A DNA stretch of 15,472 nucleotides from an uncultured Bacillota bacterium (GTDB taxonomy: Bacteria > Bacillota > Clostridia > Christensenellales > UBA1242): positions 1 to 15,472 of the forward strand of contig CASDQU010000059.1 in NCBI GenBank assembly GCA_949282835.1. Direction: 5' to 3'. Position 1 is the stretch's first letter; each line of letters begins with the position of its first letter. Shown one piece after another: positions 1 to 6,827 of the stretch. Both the position numbers and the translations under genes were made by a program. Under the pieces are notes generated by a model that worked only from the letters and a program-made list of their open reading frames with translations, did no database searches and was not told the origin of the DNA.

Positions 1-1
1 T

Positions 2-496
2 AACCTAAAAGATTATCTATCATTTACACTAAATAGAACTGCAGATAGTGGAATAAGTGGAGGCACTCTTGGCTCTGGTAATGCGTCGATTGATGAAAAT
101 GGAACCATAACCTTTAACCAGTATTTCAATTACAATCAATATATCAAAGTTGTAATAGGAATGTATGTTTCAGGAACTGACAGAGATATCACTAACCACG
201 AAACAGGCGAGAAAACCTATAACTTCTCTTCTATAAGACTTGGCTGGGACAAAGATTATAAAGCGAGTGTAGTTTTGAATATTAATAATGAAATTTCGTC
301 TATACTTTCGTACAAATATGATGATAATAATAATTATATTGTTAAAACCATTTCTGATATAGATGAACCTTCGCTTGAAGGTTACACATTCTTAGGCTGG
401 TCTTTAACTGCAGATGGAGAAATTCTTGGAAATGATACTGTTTTAGTTTCTGGTTCAATTTATTATGCTAGGTTTGAGTCATTAACCACAAATTAA
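2..496 (+). CDS. C-terminal part of a secreted/surface protein with a Flg_new (InlB B-type) repeat
   Basis: The frame is open from the left edge with no stop until 496, so the gene begins outside the window and only about 164 C-terminal residues are visible. The N-terminal two thirds are rich in Asn, Ser, Thr and Tyr, as in extracellular beta-rich proteins. The last about 45 residues (from DEPSLEGYTFLGW to YYARFES) match the pattern of the Listeria-Bacteroides (Flg_new, InlB B-repeat) module: a GY-x-F-x-GW core, a DG turn, then a final YA-x-F strand. No LPXTG motif or hydrophobic anchor follows, so any cell attachment must come from the missing N-terminus, for example a lipoprotein signal. 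The stop is 49 bases before the cardiolipin synthase gene, with no clear terminator between them. The repeat assignment is from pattern recognition; overall function is unknown. Confidence 0.7.
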   Translation, partial: NLKDYLSFTLNRTADSGISGGTLGSGNASIDENGTITFNQYFNYNQYIKVVIGMYVSGTDRDITNHETGEKTYNFSSIRLGWDKDYKASVVLNINNEISSILSYKYDDNNNYIVKTISDIDEPSLEGYTFLGWSLTADGEILGNDTVLVSGSIYYARFESLTTN

Positions 497-545
497 ATAA
501 GTATAAAACAAAAAATAAACTGTATTTGATTAAGAGGAGGAAATT

Positions 546-2000
546 ATGCACAACTGGTTTGAACTACTTATCACTATTGTTGCTTGTGTTAATTTCCTTT
601 TTCTTATCGTTATGGTATTTTTAGAGCAGCGTAAACCTCAATATATCATTGCGTGGCTTACTGTTATGACCTTTTTGCCAGTTATTGGCTTTGGACTTTA
701 TGTGATTTTTGGCAGTGGACTAAGTGTTCGTACTCGACGAATGATTAGAAAAAAATCGATTTCAGAACGCGACATTATCAGAAATATTAAAGGTATTCAA
801 ACATTAGAAGAGGCAAAACTTGATGGTATATTAAAGGACGATAAAGAGCTTGTTTCTTTATGTTATTCATATGGGTCTTATCCGTTGCCAGGCAACGATA
901 TCAAAATTTTCACAAGCGGAGTTGAAAAGATTAATGCCTTAAAGAAAGATTTAAAAAACGCAAAAAAGTCGATAAATTTAGAGTATTATATCTTTGTTGA
1001 TGATCGCGTTGGCAAGGAAATCATGAAAATCTTATGTGCTAAGGCTAAAGAAGGTGTTGATGTTAAACTTATATATGACTCGGTTGGCTCTCGAAAAGCT
1101 CCACGAAGATTTTTCCGAAAGCTGGAAAAGGCTGGCGGACAAGTTGGTGAATTTTTTCCGCCTTTCATGCATATAAGACTTATCAATTTAAAGTTGAATT
1201 ACAGAAATCATAGAAAACTTGCCATCATAGATGGAATGATTGGCTATACTGGAGGGGTAAACATTCGCGATGACCACTTAGGGAGAGATAAAAAACTTTC
1301 GCCTTGGCGCGATACTCATATACGAATAGAAGGTGGTGGATGTTATGCTCTTCAAAACATATTTTTAGATGATTGGAGATATTGTAAGAATGACAACACT
1401 CCGCCAAAACTATATCTTGAAAATGGCTTATTCCCAAGTCCTAAAATTTGTGGAAACGCCACCATTCAAGTAGTCAACTCTGGACCAGACAGCCAAGTTC
1501 AAAAAATCAAGGAAACCTTTGTTCAAATGATAACGAATGCTAAAGAGCGGGTATATATTCAAACTCCTTATTTTATTCCAGACGATGTCTTTTTATCTGC
1601 ATTAAGAATTGCTTCGTCAAGTGGTATTGATGTTAGAATAATGGTTCCTTTTTTACCAGACAAAAAGACGGTATATCTTGCAACCCTTTCTTATTTAAAA
1701 GAAATGGCAGAAATTGGTATCAAAATCTATCTATACAACGGTTTTTTGCATAGCAAAGCAATTATAATTGACTCAAACAAACTTTCTATTGGCACATGCA
1801 ACACTGACAATCGTTCTTTTGGTTTGAATTTTGAAGATACTGTAATAATTTATTCTCATGAACTCAATAGCGAATATTTAAAGATATTTGAAAAAGACAT
1901 GGCAAAGTCAAAAGAAGTTGGAATAAATTATTTTCAAAAGAAAAAGTGGATTACCAAGCTTTTGCAAGCAATCATGCGGCTACTATCTTCGCTATTCTAA
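546..2000 (+). CDS. cls: Cardiolipin synthase (phospholipase D superfamily)
   Basis: This is a membrane phospholipid enzyme of the PLD superfamily. Cls enzymes join two phosphatidylglycerols (or PG and another phospholipid) into cardiolipin. At 484 residues it has the usual Cls length. Two hydrophobic segments (about residues 5-26 and 33-56) form the N-terminal membrane hairpin and are followed by a basic stretch (VRTRRMIRKK). Two HKD motifs are intact: HRKLAIID with H222, K224, D229, and HSKAIIID with H402, K404, D409. The sequence GGVNIRDD after the first motif is also typical. The ATG at 546 is preceded by a strong GAGGAGG site (534-540). No clear promoter or strong terminator flanks it; an A/T-only stem at 2029-2052 could end transcription weakly. 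Family assignment is confident; donor specificity cannot be seen. Confidence 0.95.
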   Translation: MHNWFELLITIVACVNFLFLIVMVFLEQRKPQYIIAWLTVMTFLPVIGFGLYVIFGSGLSVRTRRMIRKKSISERDIIRNIKGIQTLEEAKLDGILKDDKELVSLCYSYGSYPLPGNDIKIFTSGVEKINALKKDLKNAKKSINLEYYIFVDDRVGKEIMKILCAKAKEGVDVKLIYDSVGSRKAPRRFFRKLEKAGGQVGEFFPPFMHIRLINLKLNYRNHRKLAIIDGMIGYTGGVNIRDDHLGRDKKLSPWRDTHIRIEGGGCYALQNIFLDDWRYCKNDNTPPKLYLENGLFPSPKICGNATIQVVNSGPDSQVQKIKETFVQMITNAKERVYIQTPYFIPDDVFLSALRIASSSGIDVRIMVPFLPDKKTVYLATLSYLKEMAEIGIKIYLYNGFLHSKAIIIDSNKLSIGTCNTDNRSFGLNFEDTVIIYSHELNSEYLKIFEKDMAKSKEVGINYFQKKKWITKLLQAIMRLLSSLF

Positions 2001-2077
2001 ACTAAAAACTCATATTTCAAATCAAATTAATTTTTAGAATTTATTAAAAATTTTTGAGTAGAAATTAGAATTTTTGT

Positions 2078-2104
2078 CCATAATTCCATTTGGAGGAATT
2101 ATGG
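2078..2104 (+). promoter_or_regulatory. Perfect 10-bp inverted repeat covering the ku ribosome binding site and start codon
   Basis: CCATAATTCC (2078-2087) and GGAATTATGG (2095-2104) are exact reverse complements separated by 7 bases. The Shine-Dalgarno GGAGG (2092-2096) spans the loop and the stem, and the ATG (2101-2103) lies in the 3' arm. In RNA this would be a hairpin hiding the translation start; in DNA it could be a dyad protein-binding site. A weak -10-like TAGAAT (2066-2071) would place a transcript start near 2078, at the base of the hairpin, but no good -35 is visible. The repeat is seen directly; the regulatory role is inferred. Confidence 0.5.
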
Positions 2105-2883
2105 CTTTTTCTTATAAAGGCGCAATAACATTTGGGCTTGTATACATTCCCATTGTCTTAGTTGCCAGCATAAAAAATAACGATATTGGCTTTAACATGA
2201 TTGATAAAAAAACAATGAGCCGCGTGAAATACAAAAAAACTTGTGTAGATTGTGATGACAAGGAAGTTAAGAATGAGAATATAGTGAAAGGCTATCAATA
2301 TGAAAAAGATAAATATGTCATATTTACCGACAAAGATTTTGAAAAAATTAAAACGCAAAAAGACAAGAATATAACTATTGAACAGTTTGTCAATTTGTCA
2401 GAAGTTGACCCTATATATTTTGATAAGGCATATTATGTCAAGCCTTCGGGCGGGGATAGAGCCTTTGAGGTCTTGTTACAAGCGATGGAAAAGCAAAAGA
2501 AAGCAGGAATTGCCAAGACAGTTTTAGGTACTAAAGAAACTTTGGTCTTGCTTAGAGCAAAAAATGGTGTTATGTATGCTAACACTTTGTATTTTAGTGA
2601 AGAAATCGTTAAAGCTCCTACTGCTGCCAAATCTAAAATATCAAAAAAAGAGGTTGACCTAGCTCTTTCCTTGATTGAGCAGATGACAACCAAATTTAAA
2701 CCTGAAGTATTCAAAGATGAATATAACATTAGGCTTAAAAAGGCGATAAAAAGTAAAATTGCTGGCAATGAAATTGTGGTTAAAGAGGAAAGAGAAGTGC
2801 CAAGTAAAGTTATCAATCTGATGGAAGCATTACAAAAAAGTTTAAAATATAAAGACAATAAAAGGCTGAGAAATGAAGCTTGA
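2101..2883 (+). CDS. ku: Ku homologue, NHEJ DNA end-binding protein
   Basis: Bacterial Ku forms a homodimeric ring that threads onto double-strand break ends and recruits LigD. The 260-residue length is usual. The N-terminus MAFSYKGAITFGLVYIPI matches the conserved Ku start (aromatic-K-G-x-I-x-FGLV-x-IPV). The core VKGYQYEKDKYVIFTDKDFEKI and the segment DPIYFDKAYYVKP are also characteristic. The C-terminus is lysine-rich, as expected for the region that contacts LigD and DNA. I chose ATG 2101, not the in-frame TTG at 2074, because it follows GGAGG (2092-2096) at 4 bases and gives the conserved first residues. It overlaps the next gene by 11 bases, so translation is probably coupled. The start region lies in a 27-base hairpin. 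Identification is confident. Confidence 0.96.
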   Translation: MAFSYKGAITFGLVYIPIVLVASIKNNDIGFNMIDKKTMSRVKYKKTCVDCDDKEVKNENIVKGYQYEKDKYVIFTDKDFEKIKTQKDKNITIEQFVNLSEVDPIYFDKAYYVKPSGGDRAFEVLLQAMEKQKKAGIAKTVLGTKETLVLLRAKNGVMYANTLYFSEEIVKAPTAAKSKISKKEVDLALSLIEQMTTKFKPEVFKDEYNIRLKKAIKSKIAGNEIVVKEEREVPSKVINLMEALQKSLKYKDNKRLRNEA

Positions 2884-4291
2884 AAAATACAATCGAAAGC
2901 GCAATTTTAACAAAACGAGAGAGCCTAAAGGTAAAATTGAAAAAGGCAAGGGTAATAGATTTGTAATTCAATATCATAAGTCTAGACGAGCCCACTATGA
3001 TTTTAGACTTGAATATGGCGGGGTGCTGATAAGCTGGGCTATTCCAAAAGGCTTATCATTCAACAAAAAGGACAAGCGCCTTGCCGTTAAAGTTGAAGAC
3101 CATCCTGTGAGCTATATCAGCTTTGAGGGGGTAATTCCAAAGGGCGAGTATGGGGCAGGAAAAGTTGAGATATTTGACAAGGGCAAATATGCTGTACTAG
3201 GCGACCTTGACGAAGGCTTAGAAGAAGGCAATTTTAAAGTGGCTCTCTATGGTGAAAAATTGCAAGGCATTTGGGCTTTTGTTCATTTTAAAGAAGATAA
3301 TTGGCTAGCAATATATGAATTTGACATATTAAACAATACCACTAAAGATAAAGTGGTCAAAACTCTTCCATTTAAAAAAGTAGAGCCTCAACTTGCCACT
3401 TTAACTAAAACCATTCCAAAAGGTAGAGAGTGGATATTTGAGATAAAATATGATGGATACCGAATAATAGCCCTAATAGAGAGGGGGAAAGTAAAACTTT
3501 TGTCGCGTAATGGGCATGATTATACTACAAAATTTAATTCTATTTGTGAAAGTTTACAAAGAGCGATAGGCGATAGTGCTGTCATTTTAGATGGCGAAGT
3601 GGTGGTTTTTGATGATAGAGGTCAAAGCGATTTTTCTCTTTTGCAAGAGCATATTAAATATAAAAAAGGGGGATTTCAATATGTGGTTTTTGATATATTA
3701 GCCCAAAATGGTCAAGATTTAAGGACAAAAGATTTAAAACAGCGGAAAGAGATATTGAAAGATATTTCTAAATTTTTTCCAGATAATATTATTTTTAGCC
3801 AATTTGTAGAAGACAAAGGCGAGGAGTGTTATGCTCTTGCTAAGAAACTTGGACTTGAGGGCATTGTTGCCAAAAATATAACTTCAAAATATAGTGGCGG
3901 TAGAGATAGAACTTGGTTAAAAATTAAATGTTATAATCGTCAAGAGTTTGTGATAGGCGGCTACACTTTATCAGAAAAGGATAATTTATTTGCGTCAATA
4001 TTGCTTGGATATTATCAAGATGGCAATCTTATTTTTATCGGCAGTGCTGGGACTGGCTTTTCTGATAAGGCAAAAGAAGAGCTAATTAAAAAATTTAAAA
4101 AAATAGAGAGAAAGAGTTGTCCTTTTACAAATTTAAAAAAAGTGCCAAGTGGAGCTATATTTGTTACGCCTAAGCTAGTGGCAGAGGTTCAATTTGCCGA
4201 AATTACAAGGTCGGGACTTTTACGACAGGCAAGCTATATAGGGCTTAGAGAAGATAAAAAAGCTTCAAGCGTTGTCAAGGAGTGGAGATGA
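2873..4291 (+). CDS. ligD: LigD-type protein: 3'-phosphoesterase plus ATP-dependent DNA ligase (PE-Lig)
   Basis: This enzyme seals double-strand breaks in NHEJ after trimming 3' phosphate or ribonucleotide ends. Residues about 25-150 are the PE domain: H35, H41, D43, R45 (in AHYDFRLE), H77 and Y81 (EDHPVSY) line up with the Pseudomonas LigD catalytic set at a constant offset of 7. Residues about 185-355 are the nucleotidyltransferase: motif I EIKYDGYR with adenylated Lys K192, motif III LDGEVV (about 240-245), IIIa FDILAQ, motif IV EGIVAK (329-334) and motif V WLKIK (348-352). An OB-fold follows to residue 472. There is no polymerase domain; it is encoded by the next gene. The ATG 2873 overlaps the ku stop and has a weak AAAGG site (2861-2865), consistent with coupling to ku. 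It ends in an ATGA overlap with the polymerase gene. Confidence 0.95.
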   Translation: MKLEKYNRKRNFNKTREPKGKIEKGKGNRFVIQYHKSRRAHYDFRLEYGGVLISWAIPKGLSFNKKDKRLAVKVEDHPVSYISFEGVIPKGEYGAGKVEIFDKGKYAVLGDLDEGLEEGNFKVALYGEKLQGIWAFVHFKEDNWLAIYEFDILNNTTKDKVVKTLPFKKVEPQLATLTKTIPKGREWIFEIKYDGYRIIALIERGKVKLLSRNGHDYTTKFNSICESLQRAIGDSAVILDGEVVVFDDRGQSDFSLLQEHIKYKKGGFQYVVFDILAQNGQDLRTKDLKQRKEILKDISKFFPDNIIFSQFVEDKGEECYALAKKLGLEGIVAKNITSKYSGGRDRTWLKIKCYNRQEFVIGGYTLSEKDNLFASILLGYYQDGNLIFIGSAGTGFSDKAKEELIKKFKKIERKSCPFTNLKKVPSGAIFVTPKLVAEVQFAEITRSGLLRQASYIGLREDKKASSVVKEWR

Positions 4292-5115
4292 ATAATGAGA
4301 TTGAAGGCGTTACAATATCTAATCCTAGCCGAATAATATATCCAGAGCAAAAGATAACCAAGCTTGATGTGGTTTTATATTACAGCACTGTGTCAAAATA
4401 TATGATGCCATTTTTAGAAAAAAGATTGTTAAGTGTAATACGCGCGCATCAAGGCATTAAAGGGGAGATTTTTTTCAAAAAGCATCCCAAAACTGAAAAT
4501 AAATTGATTAAAAAGTTTAAAATAGCAAAAGACAAAGAAGAATACTTCTATCTTCCAAATGAAAAAGCCATCATATATCAAGCGCAAATGGGGACTATAG
4601 AATTTCACATTTGGGCAAGCAAAGTGAGCAGTATTGATAAGCCTGATATCATGACCTTTGATTTAGACCCAGACAAAAATGTTTCCATCACAAAATTGCG
4701 TGAGGGTGTTAGATATTTAAAGAAACTGTTAGACAAGTTAAAATTAAAATCTTATCTAAAAACAAGTGGCGGGAAAGGGTATCATGTTTTAGTGCCGTTT
4801 AGTAATAGTTATAGCTGGGCAGAGTTTGAAGATTTTGCTAAAGGAGTTGCCTTGTATCTTGAAAATCAGTATCCAGATTTATATACTTCAAACATACGCA
4901 AAGCTAGCAGAAAAGGCAAGATATTTATTGATTATATGAGAAATGGCAAAGGTGCAACATGTGTATGCCCTTATTCTCTTCGAGCGCGTAAGGGTGCAAA
5001 AATTTCTATGCCAATATCTTGGAATGATTTAGATAAAATAGCTCCAGACGATATAAATATTCTTAATTATAAGAATTTTCTCAAAAAAAATCCATGGCGC
5101 AATTTTTTTAAATAA
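4288..5115 (+). CDS. Stand-alone LigD-type polymerase (archaeo-eukaryotic primase family)
   Basis: This is the NHEJ polymerase of the LigD Pol family, which adds NTPs or dNTPs at broken ends and fills gaps before ligation. The visible motifs are FFKKHP (about 62-67), the metal-binding pair D125/D127 in FDLDP, SGGKGYH with H166 (160-166), the third acidic residue D215 in FIDY, and the S-LRARKGA region that usually follows in LigD Pol domains. The 275-residue length fits an isolated Pol domain. I chose ATG 4288 because it forms a 4-base ATGA overlap with the ligD stop and follows AAGGAG (4277-4282) at 5 bases; an in-frame GTG at 4282 is too close to that site. Gene order matches the Pseudomonas PE-Lig-Pol domain order, so this is either a fission product or a never-fused form. 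Confidence 0.94.
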   Translation: MNNEIEGVTISNPSRIIYPEQKITKLDVVLYYSTVSKYMMPFLEKRLLSVIRAHQGIKGEIFFKKHPKTENKLIKKFKIAKDKEEYFYLPNEKAIIYQAQMGTIEFHIWASKVSSIDKPDIMTFDLDPDKNVSITKLREGVRYLKKLLDKLKLKSYLKTSGGKGYHVLVPFSNSYSWAEFEDFAKGVALYLENQYPDLYTSNIRKASRKGKIFIDYMRNGKGATCVCPYSLRARKGAKISMPISWNDLDKIAPDDINILNYKNFLKKNPWRNFFK

Positions 5116-5116
5116 C

Positions 5117-5287
5117 TTAAAAAATAAAATATAAAAATAAATTAATTAATAAAAAATATAAAAATAATAATAATTAATTAAGAAAAATATTAAAAATATA
5201 TAAAATAAAAAAGATGTTATTAAAAAAATATAAAAATAAATAACAAATAAATTTAAAAAAATAATAATTAAAATAATTTATTAATAA
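5117..5287. repeat. Extreme A/T tract with three exact copies of a 15-mer
   Basis: Between the polymerase stop and the terminator the sequence has only about four G or C bases in roughly 170, and A greatly exceeds T on the + strand. The 15-mer AAAATATAAAAATAA occurs exactly at 5126-5140, 5153-5167 and 5225-5239. The first two copies are each followed by a TTAATTAA-containing stretch, which suggests a decayed tandem duplication. All frames are full of stops, so it is not coding. Low-complexity slippage is the simplest explanation; an A-rich 3' UTR of the NHEJ mRNA is another possibility. Confidence 0.6.
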
Positions 5288-5318
5288 AAAAAATCTCTAA
5301 TTATTTTAGAGATTTTTT
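5288..5318. terminator. Bidirectional intrinsic terminator
   Basis: AAAAAATCTCTAA (5288-5300) pairs perfectly with TTAGAGATTTTTT (5306-5318) around the loop TTATT. The stem has flanking A and T runs, so it can end the NHEJ operon on the + strand and the small gene on the minus strand. The stop codon of the minus-strand gene (5301-5303) is in the loop. Confidence 0.8.
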
Positions 5319-5512
5319 AATACTTTCAAATACCTCTGCTGGCACTTTGACTATTTTTTCATCTTGTGCACAGCCAGCAAACTCTTCAAGATTTTCTATC
5401 TGCCCAGTTACATCAGTGCCAATAATTATATAGTCACCATTTTCATCTTGCATAATTGCGGGGCAGACCAAAGCCTTACATTTTTTTCATCAAGTCTTCT
5501 AATTATTTTCAT
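5301..5512 (-). pseudogene. Small protein gene interrupted by a one-base frameshift in an A7 run
   Basis: The minus strand has AAGGAG (5519-5524) 6 bases before an ATG (5512-5510), an unmistakable translation start. Translation begins MKIIRRLDEKN and goes out of frame at a run of seven A's (5481-5487 on this strand). With one more A, or a -1 shift on A-AAA-AAT, the frame continues without stops to the TAA at 5303-5301. This gives about 70 residues: MKIIRRLDEKK, then CKALVCPAIMQDENGDYIII, and ending VPAEVFESIKKSLK. The product has three cysteines and a soluble alpha/beta look; I do not recognise the family. It may be a true pseudogene, a homopolymer sequencing error, or a slippage-dependent gene. 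It lies 74 bases downstream of the lipoprotein gene and could share its transcript, ending at the 5288-5318 terminator. Confidence 0.7.
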
Positions 5513-5586
5513 TTTTCACTCCTTATTAATATTAAGGATTTGTGTAAATATTTTGTCAAATGAATAGACTTTTTTGCGATGGAATA

Positions 5587-6702
5587 TTAGTTTTGTGAGA
5601 TTTCACTCACGGACAGCTCAATATCAAGGTTGCTTGTTATAAATGTAAGCTCACCTCCGCCAATCAAAATTCCATCGCTAGTTTGTATTTCGCTGTCACC
5701 TGTATATTGAGTATAACCATATTCTGATGAGCCACCTTCATTTCTTGCGTTTATGAAAAGGTTGGTATAGTAGTCATCTTGTGTGCCGCGAGAGAGGCGG
5801 ATTGAATATTGGTGACCGATAACATAATCTATGGTAAAAGTAATTGTATCGTTTTTTATATCGGCATTAATTAGATAATCATTAAAACTTTTTCCATTCC
5901 ACAAGTTAGAGCCGTTAATAAAATCGTCATCCCACACTCTTAGGGTGTAGTTTTGTGATTTGTCGGTGATGGAAGAAATGTCGAAAGTAATATTTGCTTT
6001 TACCGTTTCTACTTCAATGTATTGTTGTACTTGCACTTTAACAATCAAGGTGGCGCTATTTGAAGAAGAATTGCCATTTTCAAATTCCATTACCAGCCAG
6101 CTAGAGCCTTCCTTTAATAGGCTAGTATCAAAATATATTTTTGCCTGTTCTATTTCATTAGAACCTGAAGCGCCTACAATATCATGATTTTTTATTTCAA
6201 CTAAAGAAATAGCTTCATTTGGCAAAACATCTGTATTAGTTGAAGTGATTTCATAGTTTAGTATAGTCATCCAGTTGGCATTGAAGTCTATTAAAAGATA
6301 AGGATTGGAAGCCTTTAAAGCTATTACAGGCTCACTTATAAGAGAGGCAAAACCATTTCCATCTGTAAATACATTTTCATATTTGCCAAGTTTGGCAGAT
6401 AAAGTAACATCTTGAGTTGGCATAATAAAACTATACTTGCCATCATCTTCACTGCAGCGATTTTCATTGTAATATACATCTAATATATACTTGTCTTGAT
6501 TTAACACAGTTACATTGAGCTCTATTTTTTCGCCCGCTTTAGCAGTTGTTTGCTCGCATGAGATAATGTAATCTTCGGTGTTTGTGATAGTAATTGCATA
6601 GGACAACTCTTCCTTTTTGCTATCGCCGCAACCTGTTAGTAAAACACCAATAGGCAGGAGAATAAATGCAAGTGCTATACATATAGTCCAAAATTTTTTC
6701 AT
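5587..6702 (-). CDS. Secreted lipoprotein with an N-terminal divergent InlB-type (Flg_new_2-like) domain
   Basis: This is a 371-residue predicted lipoprotein. A basic MKK start, a hydrophobic core (about 4-22) and the lipobox LTGC with Cys25 indicate signal peptidase II processing and lipid anchoring outside the membrane. Residues about 34-108 (YAITITNTEDYII to FIMPTQDVTLSAKLG) fit the divergent InlB B-repeat pattern: a Gly/Glu turn, a V-x-L strand, then F-x-MP-x-x-DV-x-L-x-A. The rest is rich in Asn, Ser and beta-forming residues, with no catalytic motif I recognise. ATG 6702 is preceded by AAGGAGG (6708-6714), 5 bases away. A promoter with an extended -10 lies at 6743-6773. It is divergent from the PSD-family gene. 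No terminator is visible before the small frameshifted gene downstream. Function unknown; a binding or adhesion role is only a guess. Confidence 0.85.
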   Translation of the reverse strand: MKKFWTICIALAFILLPIGVLLTGCGDSKKEELSYAITITNTEDYIISCEQTTAKAGEKIELNVTVLNQDKYILDVYYNENRCSEDDGKYSFIMPTQDVTLSAKLGKYENVFTDGNGFASLISEPVIALKASNPYLLIDFNANWMTILNYEITSTNTDVLPNEAISLVEIKNHDIVGASGSNEIEQAKIYFDTSLLKEGSSWLVMEFENGNSSSNSATLIVKVQVQQYIEVETVKANITFDISSITDKSQNYTLRVWDDDFINGSNLWNGKSFNDYLINADIKNDTITFTIDYVIGHQYSIRLSRGTQDDYYTNLFINARNEGGSSEYGYTQYTGDSEIQTSDGILIGGGELTFITSNLDIELSVSEISQN

Positions 6703-6742
6703 ATTAACCTCCTTATTAAAGTAAAATACCTTTCCTTTATAT

Positions 6743-6773
6743 ATTATAACATTTTTCAGCCATTGTTTGTCAA
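6743..6773 (-). promoter_or_regulatory. Promoter of the 5587-6702 lipoprotein gene
   Basis: On the minus strand, TTGACA (6773-6768) and TATAAT (6748-6743) match both consensus hexamers, with a TG just upstream of the -10 (TGTTATAAT). The spacer is 19 bases, longer than the usual 17, which the extended -10 could compensate. The leader would be about 35 nt and contains a strong ribosome binding site. Confidence 0.65.
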
Positions 6774-6809
6774 ATTTCTATATTTAAATTTATTATATTT
6801 TAAAAGATA

Positions 6810-6827
6810 TGTTATAATATTTATATG
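6810..6827 (+). promoter_or_regulatory. Extended -10 promoter positioned for a leaderless PSD-family mRNA
   Basis: TGTTATAAT (6810-6818) is a perfect extended -10. The base after it plus 6 is the A of the ATG at 6825, so transcription would start at or very near the start codon. No Shine-Dalgarno sequence is present. The -35 region (near 6789-6795) is only weakly matching. Confidence 0.6.

Noticed and set aside
2029..2052. AATTTTTA/TAAAAATT stem after cls considered as a terminator
   Set aside because: The stem has no G-C pair and an 8-base loop; too weak to call with confidence.
2074..2100. In-frame TTG start upstream of ku adding nine residues
   Set aside because: No ribosome binding site precedes it; ATG 2101 has GGAGG and restores the conserved Ku N-terminus.
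2433..2858. A 141-codon minus-strand frame opposite ku
   Set aside because: It is a shadow of a well-supported ku gene, hydrophobic through complementarity to Lys/Glu codons, with no start signals.
5126..5239. Repeated 15-mers considered as a CRISPR or iteron array
   Set aside because: Spacing is irregular, units are A/T-only and low complexity, there are no unique spacers and no cas or rep genes nearby.
5529..5559. TTGACA...TAATAT on the minus strand as the promoter of the small gene
   Set aside because: The 19-base spacer and a start site that would cut into the ribosome binding site make it unlikely; read-through from the lipoprotein gene is as plausible.
5364..5567. A 67-codon + strand reading frame
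   Set aside because: It is antisense to the small frameshifted gene, which has a strong ribosome binding site and terminator; the + frame has neither.
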